A DNA stretch of 33,525 nt, taken from positions 1 through 33,525 of the forward strand of contig MEPB01000012.1 in the NCBI GenBank assembly GCA_001769385.1. The letters run 5' to 3'. This document shows, piece after piece, positions 1 through 8,549 of this stretch. Position numbers and translations under genes: made by a program. This stretch comes from Bacteroidetes bacterium RIFCSPLOWO2_12_FULL_35_15. Its GTDB lineage: Bacteria; Bacteroidota; Bacteroidia; 2-12-FULL-35-15. How positions within the stretch are numbered: position 1 is the first letter of the stretch; every line of letters begins with the position of its first letter. Under the pieces are notes generated by a model. That model did no database searches. It was not told the DNA's origin and saw only the letters and a list, made by a program, of their open reading frames with translations.

Positions 1-297
1 CAGGCACCATCACCACGCGTTTCTCAAAATGCAATAAAAAATGCGTATCAAACATTGTTCTATTATTTCTTTCAACGATTAATAGGGAATTCTCCTACAC
101 TATAAATCTACAAACGGTTACTAATAACGAATGGTTACTAATTTACAAAAGCAAAAAAATCTTAACATATCCTAACAAAAAATCTGCGTTCCATCACTGT
201 TACGAAAAACAAGGGATAACTAATTTACGAAAACAAAAAAATCTTAACACATCATAACCATCATAAAAATCTGCGTTCCATCACATAAAAAAATCGT
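1..297. other. AT-rich leader with imperfect direct repeat, no gene supported
   Basis: No convincing gene lies here. Two related blocks, 138-197 and 220-284, form an imperfect direct repeat with a period of about 82 bases. Both begin with CTAATTTAC, pass through an A-rich run and ATCTTAACA, and end with ATCTGCGTTCCATCAC. A shorter motif, GGTTACTAAT, also occurs twice between 115 and 142. No TAnnTTTG box is evident before the gene at 298. A minus-strand gene could begin at the extreme left edge, but too little is visible to say. Confidence 0.6.
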
Positions 298-1302
298 ATG
301 TCAAAATCACTCATCATCACCTCCATAGCAAACGACAAACACCCGATTTTAAATCAGTTTGCAAAAGAATGTAAAACACATAACGTTCCATTTATAGTTA
401 TCGGAGATACTAAATCTCCTGCTGATTTTAAATTGGAAGGATGCGATTATTGGAGCGTTGAAAAACAACAAACCCTCCCATTTGAATTGGCAAAAATTAC
501 TCCTACCCGACATTACTCCAGAAAAAATTTAGGATATTTAATTGCCATTAAAAATGGAGCGACCGAACTGGTTGAAACCGATGATGATAACATTCCCCGT
601 AAAGAATTCTGGGAACCTAAAACACGAGAAATAAAAAGCCATCAGTTTGAAAATGCCGGTTGGGTAAATGTGTATCATTATTTTACGAAACATTTTATCT
701 GGCCAAGAGGTTTCCCTTTGGAAGAATTACAAAACAAACAAATTGAACTTACTTCCTTAAAATACGGATCAACAAATTGTCCGATTCAGCAAGGCCTGGC
801 AGATGAAAATCCGGATGTGGATGCGGTATATCGTTTAACGTATCCACTGCCGATCGACTTCGAAAAAAAGGAACGCATTGCACTCGGAAAAAACGCCTGG
901 AGTCCCTTCAACAGCCAAAACACGTATTGGTTCAAGGAAGCTTTTGCATTGATGTATTTACCATCTTATTGCAGCTTCAGAATGACGGACATCTGGCGAA
1001 GCTATGTTGCACAACGCATTGCGTGGGAATGTGGCTGGAGCGTTTTGTATCACGAATCAACTGTCTGGCAGGAACGCAATGATCATAACCTGATGAAAGA
1101 TTTTGAAGATGAAATCCCGGGTTATACTAATAATTTAAATATCTGTAAAGAGTTACAAAGCCTAACATTGAAAGCAGGGCAAGAATATATGTATGATAAT
1201 TTGATCACATGTTATCAAAAACTGATTGACATCAATGTTATTGGAAAGGATGAAATGACTTTACTGAAAGCTTGGATCAGCGACCTAAAAAAAACAGAAT
1301 AG
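298..1302 (+). CDS. STELLO/DUF288-like glycosyltransferase
   Basis: This 334-residue protein resembles the STELLO (DUF288) family of putative glycosyltransferases, best known from plant Golgi proteins. It has no signal peptide or membrane segment, so it is probably cytoplasmic or membrane-associated through partners. The N-terminus (SLIITSIAND, then PFIVIGDTKSP) reads like the first strands of a GT-A nucleotide-sugar fold. An acidic ETDDDNIP motif at about residues 93-100 would be the metal-binding DxD element. The family-like IWPRGFPL lies at 134-141, and the C-terminal half carries the long W-rich region DIWRSYVAQRIAWECGW. It is the first gene of a three-gene plus-strand operon, with 4 bases to the next gene. 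The donor and acceptor are unknown, and the family assignment is from memory of motifs. Confidence 0.7.
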   Translation: MSKSLIITSIANDKHPILNQFAKECKTHNVPFIVIGDTKSPADFKLEGCDYWSVEKQQTLPFELAKITPTRHYSRKNLGYLIAIKNGATELVETDDDNIPRKEFWEPKTREIKSHQFENAGWVNVYHYFTKHFIWPRGFPLEELQNKQIELTSLKYGSTNCPIQQGLADENPDVDAVYRLTYPLPIDFEKKERIALGKNAWSPFNSQNTYWFKEAFALMYLPSYCSFRMTDIWRSYVAQRIAWECGWSVLYHESTVWQERNDHNLMKDFEDEIPGYTNNLNICKELQSLTLKAGQEYMYDNLITCYQKLIDINVIGKDEMTLLKAWISDLKKTE

Positions 1303-1306
1303 GAAA

Positions 1307-2659
1307 ATGAATAAAAAAAACAAAACATTTCTTTACGCGCTGTTAATTGGTTTTTTTTATCTAATTACTTTTACTTTTACATATAAAGCATTAGAAAATC
1401 AAACGATATACGACAAGATTTTTTCCTCGTTTATGCCCACCTATGAGAATAAAAATGGCGAAATAAATCTTGTTAAAAAACCCTTTACAAAAATTACAGA
1501 TGCTGATTATACAATAATGGATGCATCACACTATTCGTATATAAAAGACAATTCTTATAAAATTGGGGATGACGTTGAAGAAACAAAATATAATTTCGCA
1601 TTTTTTCCTTTATTCCCTATCGTTTGGAAGTTTTTTTCAAATTTGGGCATAGTAACGCTGAACTATTTTTTATTTATTGCATCTATTATAATTTTGGCGT
1701 ATGTGTTTTGCAGCGAATCTATTAATAAAGCTTTATTGATCGCTTTGACACTTCCAACATTAACGGTATTTCTTCTTCCATATACAGAATCGTTGTTTAT
1801 GTTTTCCATTAGTATAGGATTATTAGGTTTTAAAAGGAAGAATAACTATTTACTGTTGACAGGTTTTTTTCTCGCGTCTATTACCAGACCTGTGTTTCTG
1901 CTGTTTATTGCATCAGCAATAGCTACCTCTATCTACATACTGATTAGGGATAAAAAAATCGATATTAAGCAGCTTATCATTTTGTGTATTCCTTTTATTA
2001 TTGGAACTGTGATGGTTGGTTTGTACCAACAAACATATCACAATGATTCATTTTTTACATTTATTAGTGCACAAAAACATTGGGGCACTTATTTCAGACT
2101 TCCTGAAACAATTAATGATTGGTCGAACGAAGGTTATGGAATGAATGTGTGGGCGTTAATTTTTTGTTTTGTTTTTGGAATAGGTTTATTATTATTTAAT
2201 TTATTTAAGAGAGTAAAAGAAGAAGTTGACGATTTGAAGTATTGGTATTATTTTTCCTGGATTTATTTGGTTGCAACTTGTGTTTACGTATTGCTATTTC
2301 AAGGGGGCTGTTTGCACAGTTTATATCGTTATACATTGTGCTCCCCATTCTTCTTCATTATTCTTTTCAGTCATTTAAAAGATTTTAATATAATTCCGGT
2401 TAAATATTCTATTTCCTTAGTTATAGCTTTTTTTATTGGACTATTTTTGTTTTTGAAAATGGTTTCTTATTCATCAAATTGGGATTTTTCTAAATTGGGA
2501 TTCATTTTGCTGTCATGCGTATTCCTACTTTATATTGCTTTTCAAAAGTTTAAGACAAATTATTTGTACATAGCATACAGCTTAATTTTGGCCGTTAGTA
2601 TAGTGTGGAATTGTTATCTCTATAATATGTTTTTCTGCAGAGGTTGGATATTTTTATAA
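1307..2659 (+). CDS. PIG-V-like multi-pass membrane glycosyltransferase
   Basis: A 450-residue integral membrane protein with roughly ten to twelve hydrophobic segments. The extracytoplasmic loop after the first segment carries DASHYSYIKDNSY (about 72-84), closely followed by NFAFFPLFPIVWK. This pair recalls the WDxxHYxxIA...FFPLYP signature of PIG-V-type lipid-linked mannosyltransferases. LPYTESLFM and ASITRPVFLL in the middle are also typical of that GT-C group. By analogy it would transfer a sugar from a polyprenyl-phosphate donor on the periplasmic face, with the Asp of the first loop (D72) as a candidate catalytic residue. It starts 4 bases after the STELLO-like gene and ends 9 bases before the next one, so the three are surely cotranscribed. 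Acceptor and sugar are not inferable. Confidence 0.65.
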   Translation: MNKKNKTFLYALLIGFFYLITFTFTYKALENQTIYDKIFSSFMPTYENKNGEINLVKKPFTKITDADYTIMDASHYSYIKDNSYKIGDDVEETKYNFAFFPLFPIVWKFFSNLGIVTLNYFLFIASIIILAYVFCSESINKALLIALTLPTLTVFLLPYTESLFMFSISIGLLGFKRKNNYLLLTGFFLASITRPVFLLFIASAIATSIYILIRDKKIDIKQLIILCIPFIIGTVMVGLYQQTYHNDSFFTFISAQKHWGTYFRLPETINDWSNEGYGMNVWALIFCFVFGIGLLLFNLFKRVKEEVDDLKYWYYFSWIYLVATCVYVLLFQGGCLHSLYRYTLCSPFFFIILFSHLKDFNIIPVKYSISLVIAFFIGLFLFLKMVSYSSNWDFSKLGFILLSCVFLLYIAFQKFKTNYLYIAYSLILAVSIVWNCYLYNMFFCRGWIFL

Positions 2660-2668
2660 TATTTTCTT

Positions 2669-4555
2669 ATGGCATTTATGAAAAAATTGGTTCGAGATAA
2701 TTTTATTTCTTTTATAACAACGGTTGCTATATGTTGTGTCATATTGTATTTTCACTTCACGCTGCCAAAGTATGAATACAGTCATTATTCTGCCGAAACA
2801 GCGTGGGATATATTATCTTACTATTTATATCTGCCGCTCACTTTTATTCAACAAGATATTGGATTGAAGGATTATAGTTATATCAACCATATTTTTGATC
2901 AGTTTCATTTTTCAACGGCATTCTATCAAGCAGCTCAGGCTCCAAATGGTAACTGGGTAATGATATATACTATGGGAATGGCAATTTTATATATGCCTTT
3001 CTTTCTAATCGGGCATTTGTGGGCAACTGTTGGTGGATATCCAACTGATGGCTTTTCTTATCCATATCAATTCTGTGTTTCAACAGGTATGATGATTTAT
3101 ATTCTTTTTGGAATCTTTATTCTACGAAAAATCCTGCTTACTTTTTTTTCTGACAAAATTTCTTCAATTGTGCTTGTTGTCATCTTACTTGGAACAAACT
3201 ATTTCAGAGAAGCCACCGATTATAATATGGGGCCACATGCAGTTTTATTTTCATTTTATTGTTTGTTAATATATAATACAATACGTTGGCATAATGAACC
3301 CAAAGTAAAGTATGCAATATGGATAGGGATTTCAATTGGCTTTGTCGCATTAATAAGGCCAACAGAAATAATCAGTATTTTCATTCCTGTATTATGGGCT
3401 GTTTATGATAAGGAATCTTTTTTAAGAAAAATAGCACTAATCAAGACGAACTATAAACAGGTTATCATTATTATGATTACCGTTGCATTAGTTGGGCTAC
3501 CACAAATGATTTATTGGCACCATCAAACAGGATCGTTCATATACAATAGTTACTGGAATCAAAATTCCTTTGATATAACGACATCCCATTTCATGAAAGT
3601 GTTTTTTAGTTTAAGAAAAGGCTGGTTTGTTTATACACCTATTATTGCTTTAGCTTTTTTGGGTTTCTTTGTATTGGGTAGTGCAGAGTTAATAAAATCA
3701 AGAATTGCTGTTTATTGTTTTATATTCTTTAATATTTTTATTTTGACACATGTGCCAATCTGGTGGAATGCAGGTAGTTTTGGGCAGCGATTTATGGTAC
3801 AGTCGTATGCATTACTAGCAATTCCGATGGGAGCGTTTTTTCACTTTTTATCAAACCGGAATATTGTTTTGAAATTATTTGTTGGAAGCATTTGTTTATT
3901 ATTGGTTTTATTAAATCTATTCCAGACCTGGCAATTTGTTCGATGGATAATACCTGGAGATGGTATGACAAGGGAATACTATAAAGAAAGTTTTTTGAAA
4001 ACTTCATTCATGACAAAAGAAGAGCAGTCACTTTTGGAACTTCAAAGAACATTCGATCCCAATGAAAAATTCAATGATGCTAACCCGGAATACAGGAAAC
4101 GCACGGTTGGTTATTTTAATATGGATGATGTAAACACTGGTGAGTACGCTATTTATTGTTTAGATACTACTCATACACGGAGTGGACGGTATTCCTATCG
4201 AATGAGTCCTGAATCCGAGTTCTCTCCTGTTTTCGATATGCCTTTTTCGCACATAACAAAAAAGGATCACGTCTGGATAAGGTTTACACTCTGGTATTTT
4301 CCAACTTCTAAAATGAAAGAAACACCTACAGATATCGTTATTCATGTGAATCATCATGGTAAGACATATCAATATTGGGGTTACCATATTGAAACAGCTC
4401 CGTATAAACTGAACGAGTGGAATAAATATACGGCTGATTATTTAACCCCTACTATTCAGGATGAAGACGATGAAATAAAAGCCTACGTTTGGTTTAGAGG
4501 TAAAAAAGAGCTTTTGATTGATGATATTCAAATTGAAGCTTTTGATAAAAGATAG
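2669..4555 (+). CDS. GT-C-like membrane protein with C-terminal beta-sandwich module
   Basis: A 628-residue protein with about ten to eleven transmembrane segments up to about residue 425, followed by a soluble tail. The first loop contains AWDILSYYLYLPLTF (about 45-59). This loop has an acidic residue where GT-C enzymes place the catalytic Asp, but the family match is weaker than for the other GT-C genes here. Residues about 479-628 form a separate module ending YVWFRGKKELLIDDIQIEAF. The same kind of ending is found on the proteins at 8550-10640, 23602-25674 and 10664-12583, and on the small protein at 7224-7814. Two in-frame ATGs (2669 and 2678) are possible starts; the first is used. It is the last gene of the plus-strand operon, and its stop faces that of the SGNH gene with 10 bases between. 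Confidence 0.6.
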   Translation: MAFMKKLVRDNFISFITTVAICCVILYFHFTLPKYEYSHYSAETAWDILSYYLYLPLTFIQQDIGLKDYSYINHIFDQFHFSTAFYQAAQAPNGNWVMIYTMGMAILYMPFFLIGHLWATVGGYPTDGFSYPYQFCVSTGMMIYILFGIFILRKILLTFFSDKISSIVLVVILLGTNYFREATDYNMGPHAVLFSFYCLLIYNTIRWHNEPKVKYAIWIGISIGFVALIRPTEIISIFIPVLWAVYDKESFLRKIALIKTNYKQVIIIMITVALVGLPQMIYWHHQTGSFIYNSYWNQNSFDITTSHFMKVFFSLRKGWFVYTPIIALAFLGFFVLGSAELIKSRIAVYCFIFFNIFILTHVPIWWNAGSFGQRFMVQSYALLAIPMGAFFHFLSNRNIVLKLFVGSICLLLVLLNLFQTWQFVRWIIPGDGMTREYYKESFLKTSFMTKEEQSLLELQRTFDPNEKFNDANPEYRKRTVGYFNMDDVNTGEYAIYCLDTTHTRSGRYSYRMSPESEFSPVFDMPFSHITKKDHVWIRFTLWYFPTSKMKETPTDIVIHVNHHGKTYQYWGYHIETAPYKLNEWNKYTADYLTPTIQDEDDEIKAYVWFRGKKELLIDDIQIEAFDKR

Positions 4556-4565
4556 AACTCTGTAT

Positions 4566-5732
4566 TTATTCTTTCTTTGTTGCAGCCTCTTCTTGCTTTA
4601 AAAGATCATACATCTGCTCAATGAAACCGCTGGCACACTGGTTCAGTGCCCAACGATTATTTACAATTAAAATATAATCCCTTTTTAAAGTTTGCTCTGT
4701 CAGTGTTTTGTTATCCAGTGGAAATTTCAGATTAGATTCTTGCTTGTTTTCCCATGCCAACTCTCGGTTGTAAAACCAGTAGGCAGAATTCTGATTGAAC
4801 AATTCAGGAAAGAACTTATAAAACCCAATAAAGGACCATACAAAGCTGTCGCCAACAATTAATACATTGGGCTTTATTTTAGTGTTATCTTTTTTAATCA
4901 CCAAATTGGGGTAATACATAGGGTAGGAGGGGATGTCGTGTAATAAATTCATTGCACTTCCCAGGTCATCGTCTGTATCCCTTGGTTTTTCTGATAGTTC
5001 ACCACCATTATAATAATAATCGGTAATATCAATGTTTTTTTTCTGTTCCATAAATTTTACCAATGTATCGGCTGCAAGGGTTGCTCCATAGCCACTCCAG
5101 TGAATTCCACACCTTGTAAATAGTGGATATTTTGTACTGGGTTTAAGCTTTATGAAATATTCGGAAAGATCTATATAGCTGATGTTTTGCTTCTTGAATT
5201 GTTCAATAAAGGATTCATAATTGGTTCTTTCTTTTTTTAATGAAGCGTATTTATCAGAAATGTTTTCGGGCATATATGACGCTTTTGTGGGGGCTATAAC
5301 AAAGAGTAAATCCACATTTCGTTTTTTTAGTTCGGTCTGAACATAAGCAAGTTTCATGGTTTTTTCCCTAACAATATCTTCGCCTACAAAATCACGCCCC
5401 AGATAAGAAATAATGTATCCGGTTTCAAACAGAAAATTATCTTTTCCGATTTCGCTTTCATGAACATTCATTTCTTTAAAACATAAAAAAGCAAATTCGT
5501 TTCGTATTCTAATAAATGTTGGGTGCAGTTCAAGATTTTGTTCGAAGTGTTTCATTACCGAATCCTGATACTGTCCGCTCAACCAGTTATCCAGCGTGAA
5601 TGATGGTTTGGCTGGTACAACATAAACCCCCTTTAAAGGTTTTGGAGTAAAAGGATGCAGTGTGTTTTCAATAAGCTCACTTGAAATAACAAGAAAGAAA
5701 AGAATGAATAATATGTGTTTTAGTTTTTGCAT
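4566..5732 (-). CDS. AlgJ/AlgX-like SGNH-hydrolase protein, probable O-acyl transferase partner
   Basis: A 388-residue protein with an N-terminal hydrophobic anchor or signal (residues about 6-22) and a periplasmic domain of the AlgJ/AlgX SGNH type. LLFVIAPTKASYMP (about 142-155) is the usual first block. IHWSGYG (about 210-216) carries the conserved catalytic His (H211). VGDSFVWSF (about 293-301) contains the nucleophile Ser (S296). In AlgJ/AlgX the His motif is normally DxHW; here the Asp position is Gly (CGIHW), which is odd for the classical dyad but may be normal in Bacteroidota homologues. It lies 3 bases downstream of the MBOAT gene. In alginate and related systems this pairing moves acyl groups across the membrane and onto an exported polysaccharide. 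Confidence 0.78.
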   Translation of the reverse strand: MQKLKHILFILFFLVISSELIENTLHPFTPKPLKGVYVVPAKPSFTLDNWLSGQYQDSVMKHFEQNLELHPTFIRIRNEFAFLCFKEMNVHESEIGKDNFLFETGYIISYLGRDFVGEDIVREKTMKLAYVQTELKKRNVDLLFVIAPTKASYMPENISDKYASLKKERTNYESFIEQFKKQNISYIDLSEYFIKLKPSTKYPLFTRCGIHWSGYGATLAADTLVKFMEQKKNIDITDYYYNGGELSEKPRDTDDDLGSAMNLLHDIPSYPMYYPNLVIKKDNTKIKPNVLIVGDSFVWSFIGFYKFFPELFNQNSAYWFYNRELAWENKQESNLKFPLDNKTLTEQTLKRDYILIVNNRWALNQCASGFIEQMYDLLKQEEAATKKE

Positions 5733-5735
5733 TCT

Positions 5736-7148
5736 TTAGAACCGGAAATAAATGAAAGGGTTAAATCCACTGCCATTAATATCGCTGATGCAAATAATTA
5801 ACAACAACAATAACATGGCTCCCCGAAAAATCAGAATAATTTTGGAAAAACGGGTCTCTGTTTTATTCATATTTAATTTCATTAAAGGGAAAAATGAGAT
5901 CAATATTGCTATTACGAACATGACCCAGAAGCGCAATTCAAAAACCGGCTGTATCGCAGTTATTGTTGCGAATGAAAAAAGTTTTTTGATAAAATCCAGC
6001 GCAAACTGAAAATCAGTTGCCCTGAAAAAAACCCAGCCAATTACCACGAGAAGAAATGTTATTGAAATGTTAATTACGGTAAAAAATTTGGAGCTTAGTT
6101 TAATAAAAAACAACCGGTCAATAATCAACAGTAATCCATGATATGCTCCCCAAACTACAAATGTCCATGATGCTCCGTGCCATAATCCAGAGACTAAAAA
6201 GACAATCCATAGATTTAATAATAATTGGTACTTTGAAACTTTATTTCCTCCTAAGGGGATGTACAGATAATCTTTCATAAATCGTCCTAGAGTAATGTGC
6301 CATCTTCGCCAGAATTCAGTAATATTTTGTGATATGTAAGGGAAATTGAAATTTTCTGGAAAAGTAAAGCCCATCATTTTTGCCAGACCTATTGCCATGT
6401 CCGAGTAGCCCGAAAAATCAAAATATATCTGAAATGTATATGCAAGTATTCCTACCCAAGCTGTGAAAGAAGACATATCATGTATGTTTAATGCAAATAC
6501 TGTATTTGCCACATTCCCTAGAGGATTGGCAATTAATACTTTTTTTGATAAACCTACAACAAAGCGAAACATTCCTTCAAGTCGGTTGTCAATGCTATAT
6601 TCTGTTTCTCTGTTTTCTATCTGGCTGGCAATTTCATTGAAGCGAACAATAGGACCTGCAATTTGGTGCGGAAACATAAGGATGTACAAAACATAATCAC
6701 TAAATTTTTCTAGGGGCCTATGTACATTTCTGTATGCATCAATAGCGTAGGTAAGTTTATGGAAAGTAATAAACGAAATCCCGATAGGTAAAGCTATTTC
6801 AGTCCAGTAGATATTATCAGTATGATAGTGATTTAACACAGCATTAAGGTTGTCGATAAAAAAATTGGCATATTTGAAATAGGCAAGCAGTGTTATGTTC
6901 AGAAGGACAGAAAAAAACAATGCACACTTTTTCCATTTGTTTTCAGTGTTATTGATTATTTTGACTAAATAAAAATCAATGAAAAGAGAAAATAATAAGA
7001 TGAAAATAAACTTTGGAGCTCCCCATGTATAGAAAAAAATACTTGCAATGAGTAAAATGATATTCTTATGTTTGTGCGGGGAAATATAATAAGCTAAAAA
7101 AAATAAGGGCAAAAAAGCCAGAATAAAAAAATTATTGCTAAAAACCAT
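5736..7148 (-). CDS. MBOAT family O-acyltransferase (AlgI-like)
   Basis: A 470-residue polytopic membrane protein of the membrane-bound O-acyltransferase family. The key blocks are all present: ISFITFHKLTYAID (about 124-137), FPHQIAGPIVRFNEI (about 159-173), YFDFSGYSDMAIG (242-254), FWRRWHITL with H284 (279-287), and GLWHGASW with the conserved active-site His324 (321-328). MBOAT enzymes such as AlgI, PatA and DltB pass acyl groups through the inner membrane to an extracytoplasmic acceptor. The length is normal and no catalytic residue is missing. It starts with ATG at 7148 and is followed by the SGNH gene after 3 bases. A TACATTTG box 22 bases upstream is a likely promoter element. The acyl group (acetyl most often) and the glycan acceptor are inference. 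Confidence 0.93.
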   Translation of the reverse strand: MVFSNNFFILAFLPLFFLAYYISPHKHKNIILLIASIFFYTWGAPKFIFILLFSLFIDFYLVKIINNTENKWKKCALFFSVLLNITLLAYFKYANFFIDNLNAVLNHYHTDNIYWTEIALPIGISFITFHKLTYAIDAYRNVHRPLEKFSDYVLYILMFPHQIAGPIVRFNEIASQIENRETEYSIDNRLEGMFRFVVGLSKKVLIANPLGNVANTVFALNIHDMSSFTAWVGILAYTFQIYFDFSGYSDMAIGLAKMMGFTFPENFNFPYISQNITEFWRRWHITLGRFMKDYLYIPLGGNKVSKYQLLLNLWIVFLVSGLWHGASWTFVVWGAYHGLLLIIDRLFFIKLSSKFFTVINISITFLLVVIGWVFFRATDFQFALDFIKKLFSFATITAIQPVFELRFWVMFVIAILISFFPLMKLNMNKTETRFSKIILIFRGAMLLLLLIICISDINGSGFNPFIYFRF

Positions 7149-7165
7149 TCCTTCAATTGTTTGGG

Positions 7166-7203
7166 GTTTTCAAATGTATTAATTTTACGTAATATAAGCC
7201 GCA
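7166..7203 (-). promoter_or_regulatory. Bacteroidota-type promoter for the MBOAT/SGNH pair
   Basis: Read on the minus strand, TACATTTG (complement of 7171-7178) matches the TAnnTTTG -7 consensus. A TTG lies 23 bases upstream (complement of 7202-7204), at the long limit of the accepted spacing. Transcription would begin near 7165, shortly before the ATG at 7148. The region is shared with the divergent gene starting at 7224. Confidence 0.45.
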
Positions 7204-7223
7204 ATTCTTTATTAATTTTAAAT

Positions 7224-7814
7224 ATGAAATCACTCAGCGATAAATTACTCAGGCTTAATTTCATTCGAATAAGTACTCTTATTTTAATTTTTATTTATGT
7301 GTTGTTCAGTATAATGAACTATTTGAATTTTTTTGTTGAAGAAATTATATGCAGCGTTGATGAAATGGTTATGCATAATAACAAAGAGTACCTGATAGCA
7401 AAAAATTACGGATTAATAAATGAAGCGAACAAGACAGATGAAAGGGCGCAAAATGGGAAATGTTCTGTCAGACTTATTCCCGAATGTAATTTTGGTTTGT
7501 CATTTCTTTTAGATGTTCCAAAACCAAAAGACGAATATGAAGCAAGTGTCTGGGTTCACATGGAAAAAATATCTGAAGATACAGCAGGATCTGGTTTTTT
7601 GGTTGCTTCTTCCGGGCAGATTTTCTGGAAGGGTGAAAACATTCCTGTTGAGATGAAAAATGGTTGGGGGTTACTTCATTTAAAATTTAGTATTCCGGAA
7701 GGAAACTATAATGAACCTCTGAAAATATTTTGCTGGAATAGCTCAAAGAATATTTATTACTTTGACAACATCAGTATCAAGCGTAAAAACTATTGGAAGT
7801 ATTTTAAAAACTAA
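7224..7814 (+). CDS. small membrane-anchored protein made of the shared beta-sandwich module
   Basis: I do not recognise a named family. The protein is 196 residues from the ATG at 7224. An in-frame TTG at 7161 would add 21 residues but is a poor start. One transmembrane helix (about residues 13-38) is followed by an extracytoplasmic domain. That domain aligns by eye with the C-terminal modules of the neighbouring GT-C enzymes. It has [11 protein letters not shown] where they have EYSxGLxF, then a central IFW, a later NGWG, and the ending [19 protein letters not shown], where they have IYLWNxGKKxxxIDDI. It therefore looks like a free-standing, tethered copy of that module. It is divergent from the MBOAT gene, and its stop overlaps the stop of the GT2 gene by 4 bases (7811-7814). 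Function unknown; a binding role is only a guess. Confidence 0.65.
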   Translation: MKSLSDKLLRLNFIRISTLILIFIYVLFSIMNYLNFFVEEIICSVDEMVMHNNKEYLIAKNYGLINEANKTDERAQNGKCSVRLIPECNFGLSFLLDVPKPKDEYEASVWVHMEKISEDTAGSGFLVASSGQIFWKGENIPVEMKNGWGLLHLKFSIPEGNYNEPLKIFCWNSSKNIYYFDNISIKRKNYWKYFKN

Positions 7815-8536
7815 TTTCCAATATTATATTTCAAGATACACCACATTGCTCTAAAGCCATCTTTCCAGCCAATTTTTTTTCCTTCTTCATAGGTGCGACC
7901 ATAATAAGAAATGCCAACTTCATATATTCTGATGTTTGGTACGCGGGCAATTTTTTGTGTTATTTCGGGTTCAAAACCAAAACGTTTTTCTTTCAATTTA
8001 ATTCCTTGTATGGTTTCTGTTTTAAATAATTTATAACAGGTTTCCATATCTGTTAAGTTAAGATTGGAAAACATATTACTCAAAAAAGTTAAAAAACGAT
8101 TACCTATGGTATGCCAAAAAAACAGAACGCGATGAGGCTCTCCTCCCAAAAAACGGGAGCCATATACAGCATCAGCAAATCCATCAACAATAGGTTGAAG
8201 CATTCTGTTGTATTCACGTGGGTCATACTCCAGATCAGCATCCTGAATAATTAAAAACTCACCTGTAGCCAATGATATCCCTTTATGTAAAGCAGCTCCT
8301 TTTCCTTGATTGTACTCTTGATTAAAGAGACGGATATTAGATTCGGTATGTTCGCTGATGTATTTTTCAATAACTTCTTTTGTAGTATCTTTTGAACAAT
8401 CGTTCACTATAATAATTTCTTTTTGAATGTTGTTGAGAAGATCAACTGAAATTACTTTGTTCAATATTAAGTGTATTGTTCCTGCTTCATTGTATGCAGG
8501 AATAATAATTGATAATTTTTTTATCTGAAGTGTCAT
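7811..8536 (-). CDS. GT2 glycosyltransferase, polyprenyl-phosphate hexose synthase-like
   Basis: A 241-residue soluble GT-A enzyme of the dolichyl-phosphate mannose synthase type. [14 protein letters not shown] (8-21) is the classic N-terminal strand. [12 protein letters not shown] (41-52) carries the first acidic motif, [12 protein letters not shown] (76-87) is the hallmark loop of this group, and QDADLEYDP (98-106) holds the DxD metal site. GSRFLGG and the C-terminal [15 protein letters not shown] region also fit. These enzymes transfer a hexose from a nucleotide sugar to polyprenyl phosphate at the cytoplasmic face. There is no C-terminal transmembrane domain. It is the last gene of the long minus-strand run, 13 bases after a GT-C enzyme that could use its lipid-linked product. 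The sugar (mannose or glucose) cannot be told from sequence. Confidence 0.88.
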   Translation of the reverse strand: MTLQIKKLSIIIPAYNEAGTIHLILNKVISVDLLNNIQKEIIIVNDCSKDTTKEVIEKYISEHTESNIRLFNQEYNQGKGAALHKGISLATGEFLIIQDADLEYDPREYNRMLQPIVDGFADAVYGSRFLGGEPHRVLFFWHTIGNRFLTFLSNMFSNLNLTDMETCYKLFKTETIQGIKLKEKRFGFEPEITQKIARVPNIRIYEVGISYYGRTYEEGKKIGWKDGFRAMWCILKYNIGN

Positions 8537-8549
8537 TTACTTTTTTTAT

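Noticed and set aside
1-30. Possible minus-strand gene start at the left edge
   Set aside because: Only about ten bases would be visible after the putative ATG, too little to support a gene.
7161-7223. TTG start 21 codons upstream for the small anchored protein
   Set aside because: The added residues are not module-like and overlap the divergent promoter; ATG at 7224 directly precedes the membrane helix.
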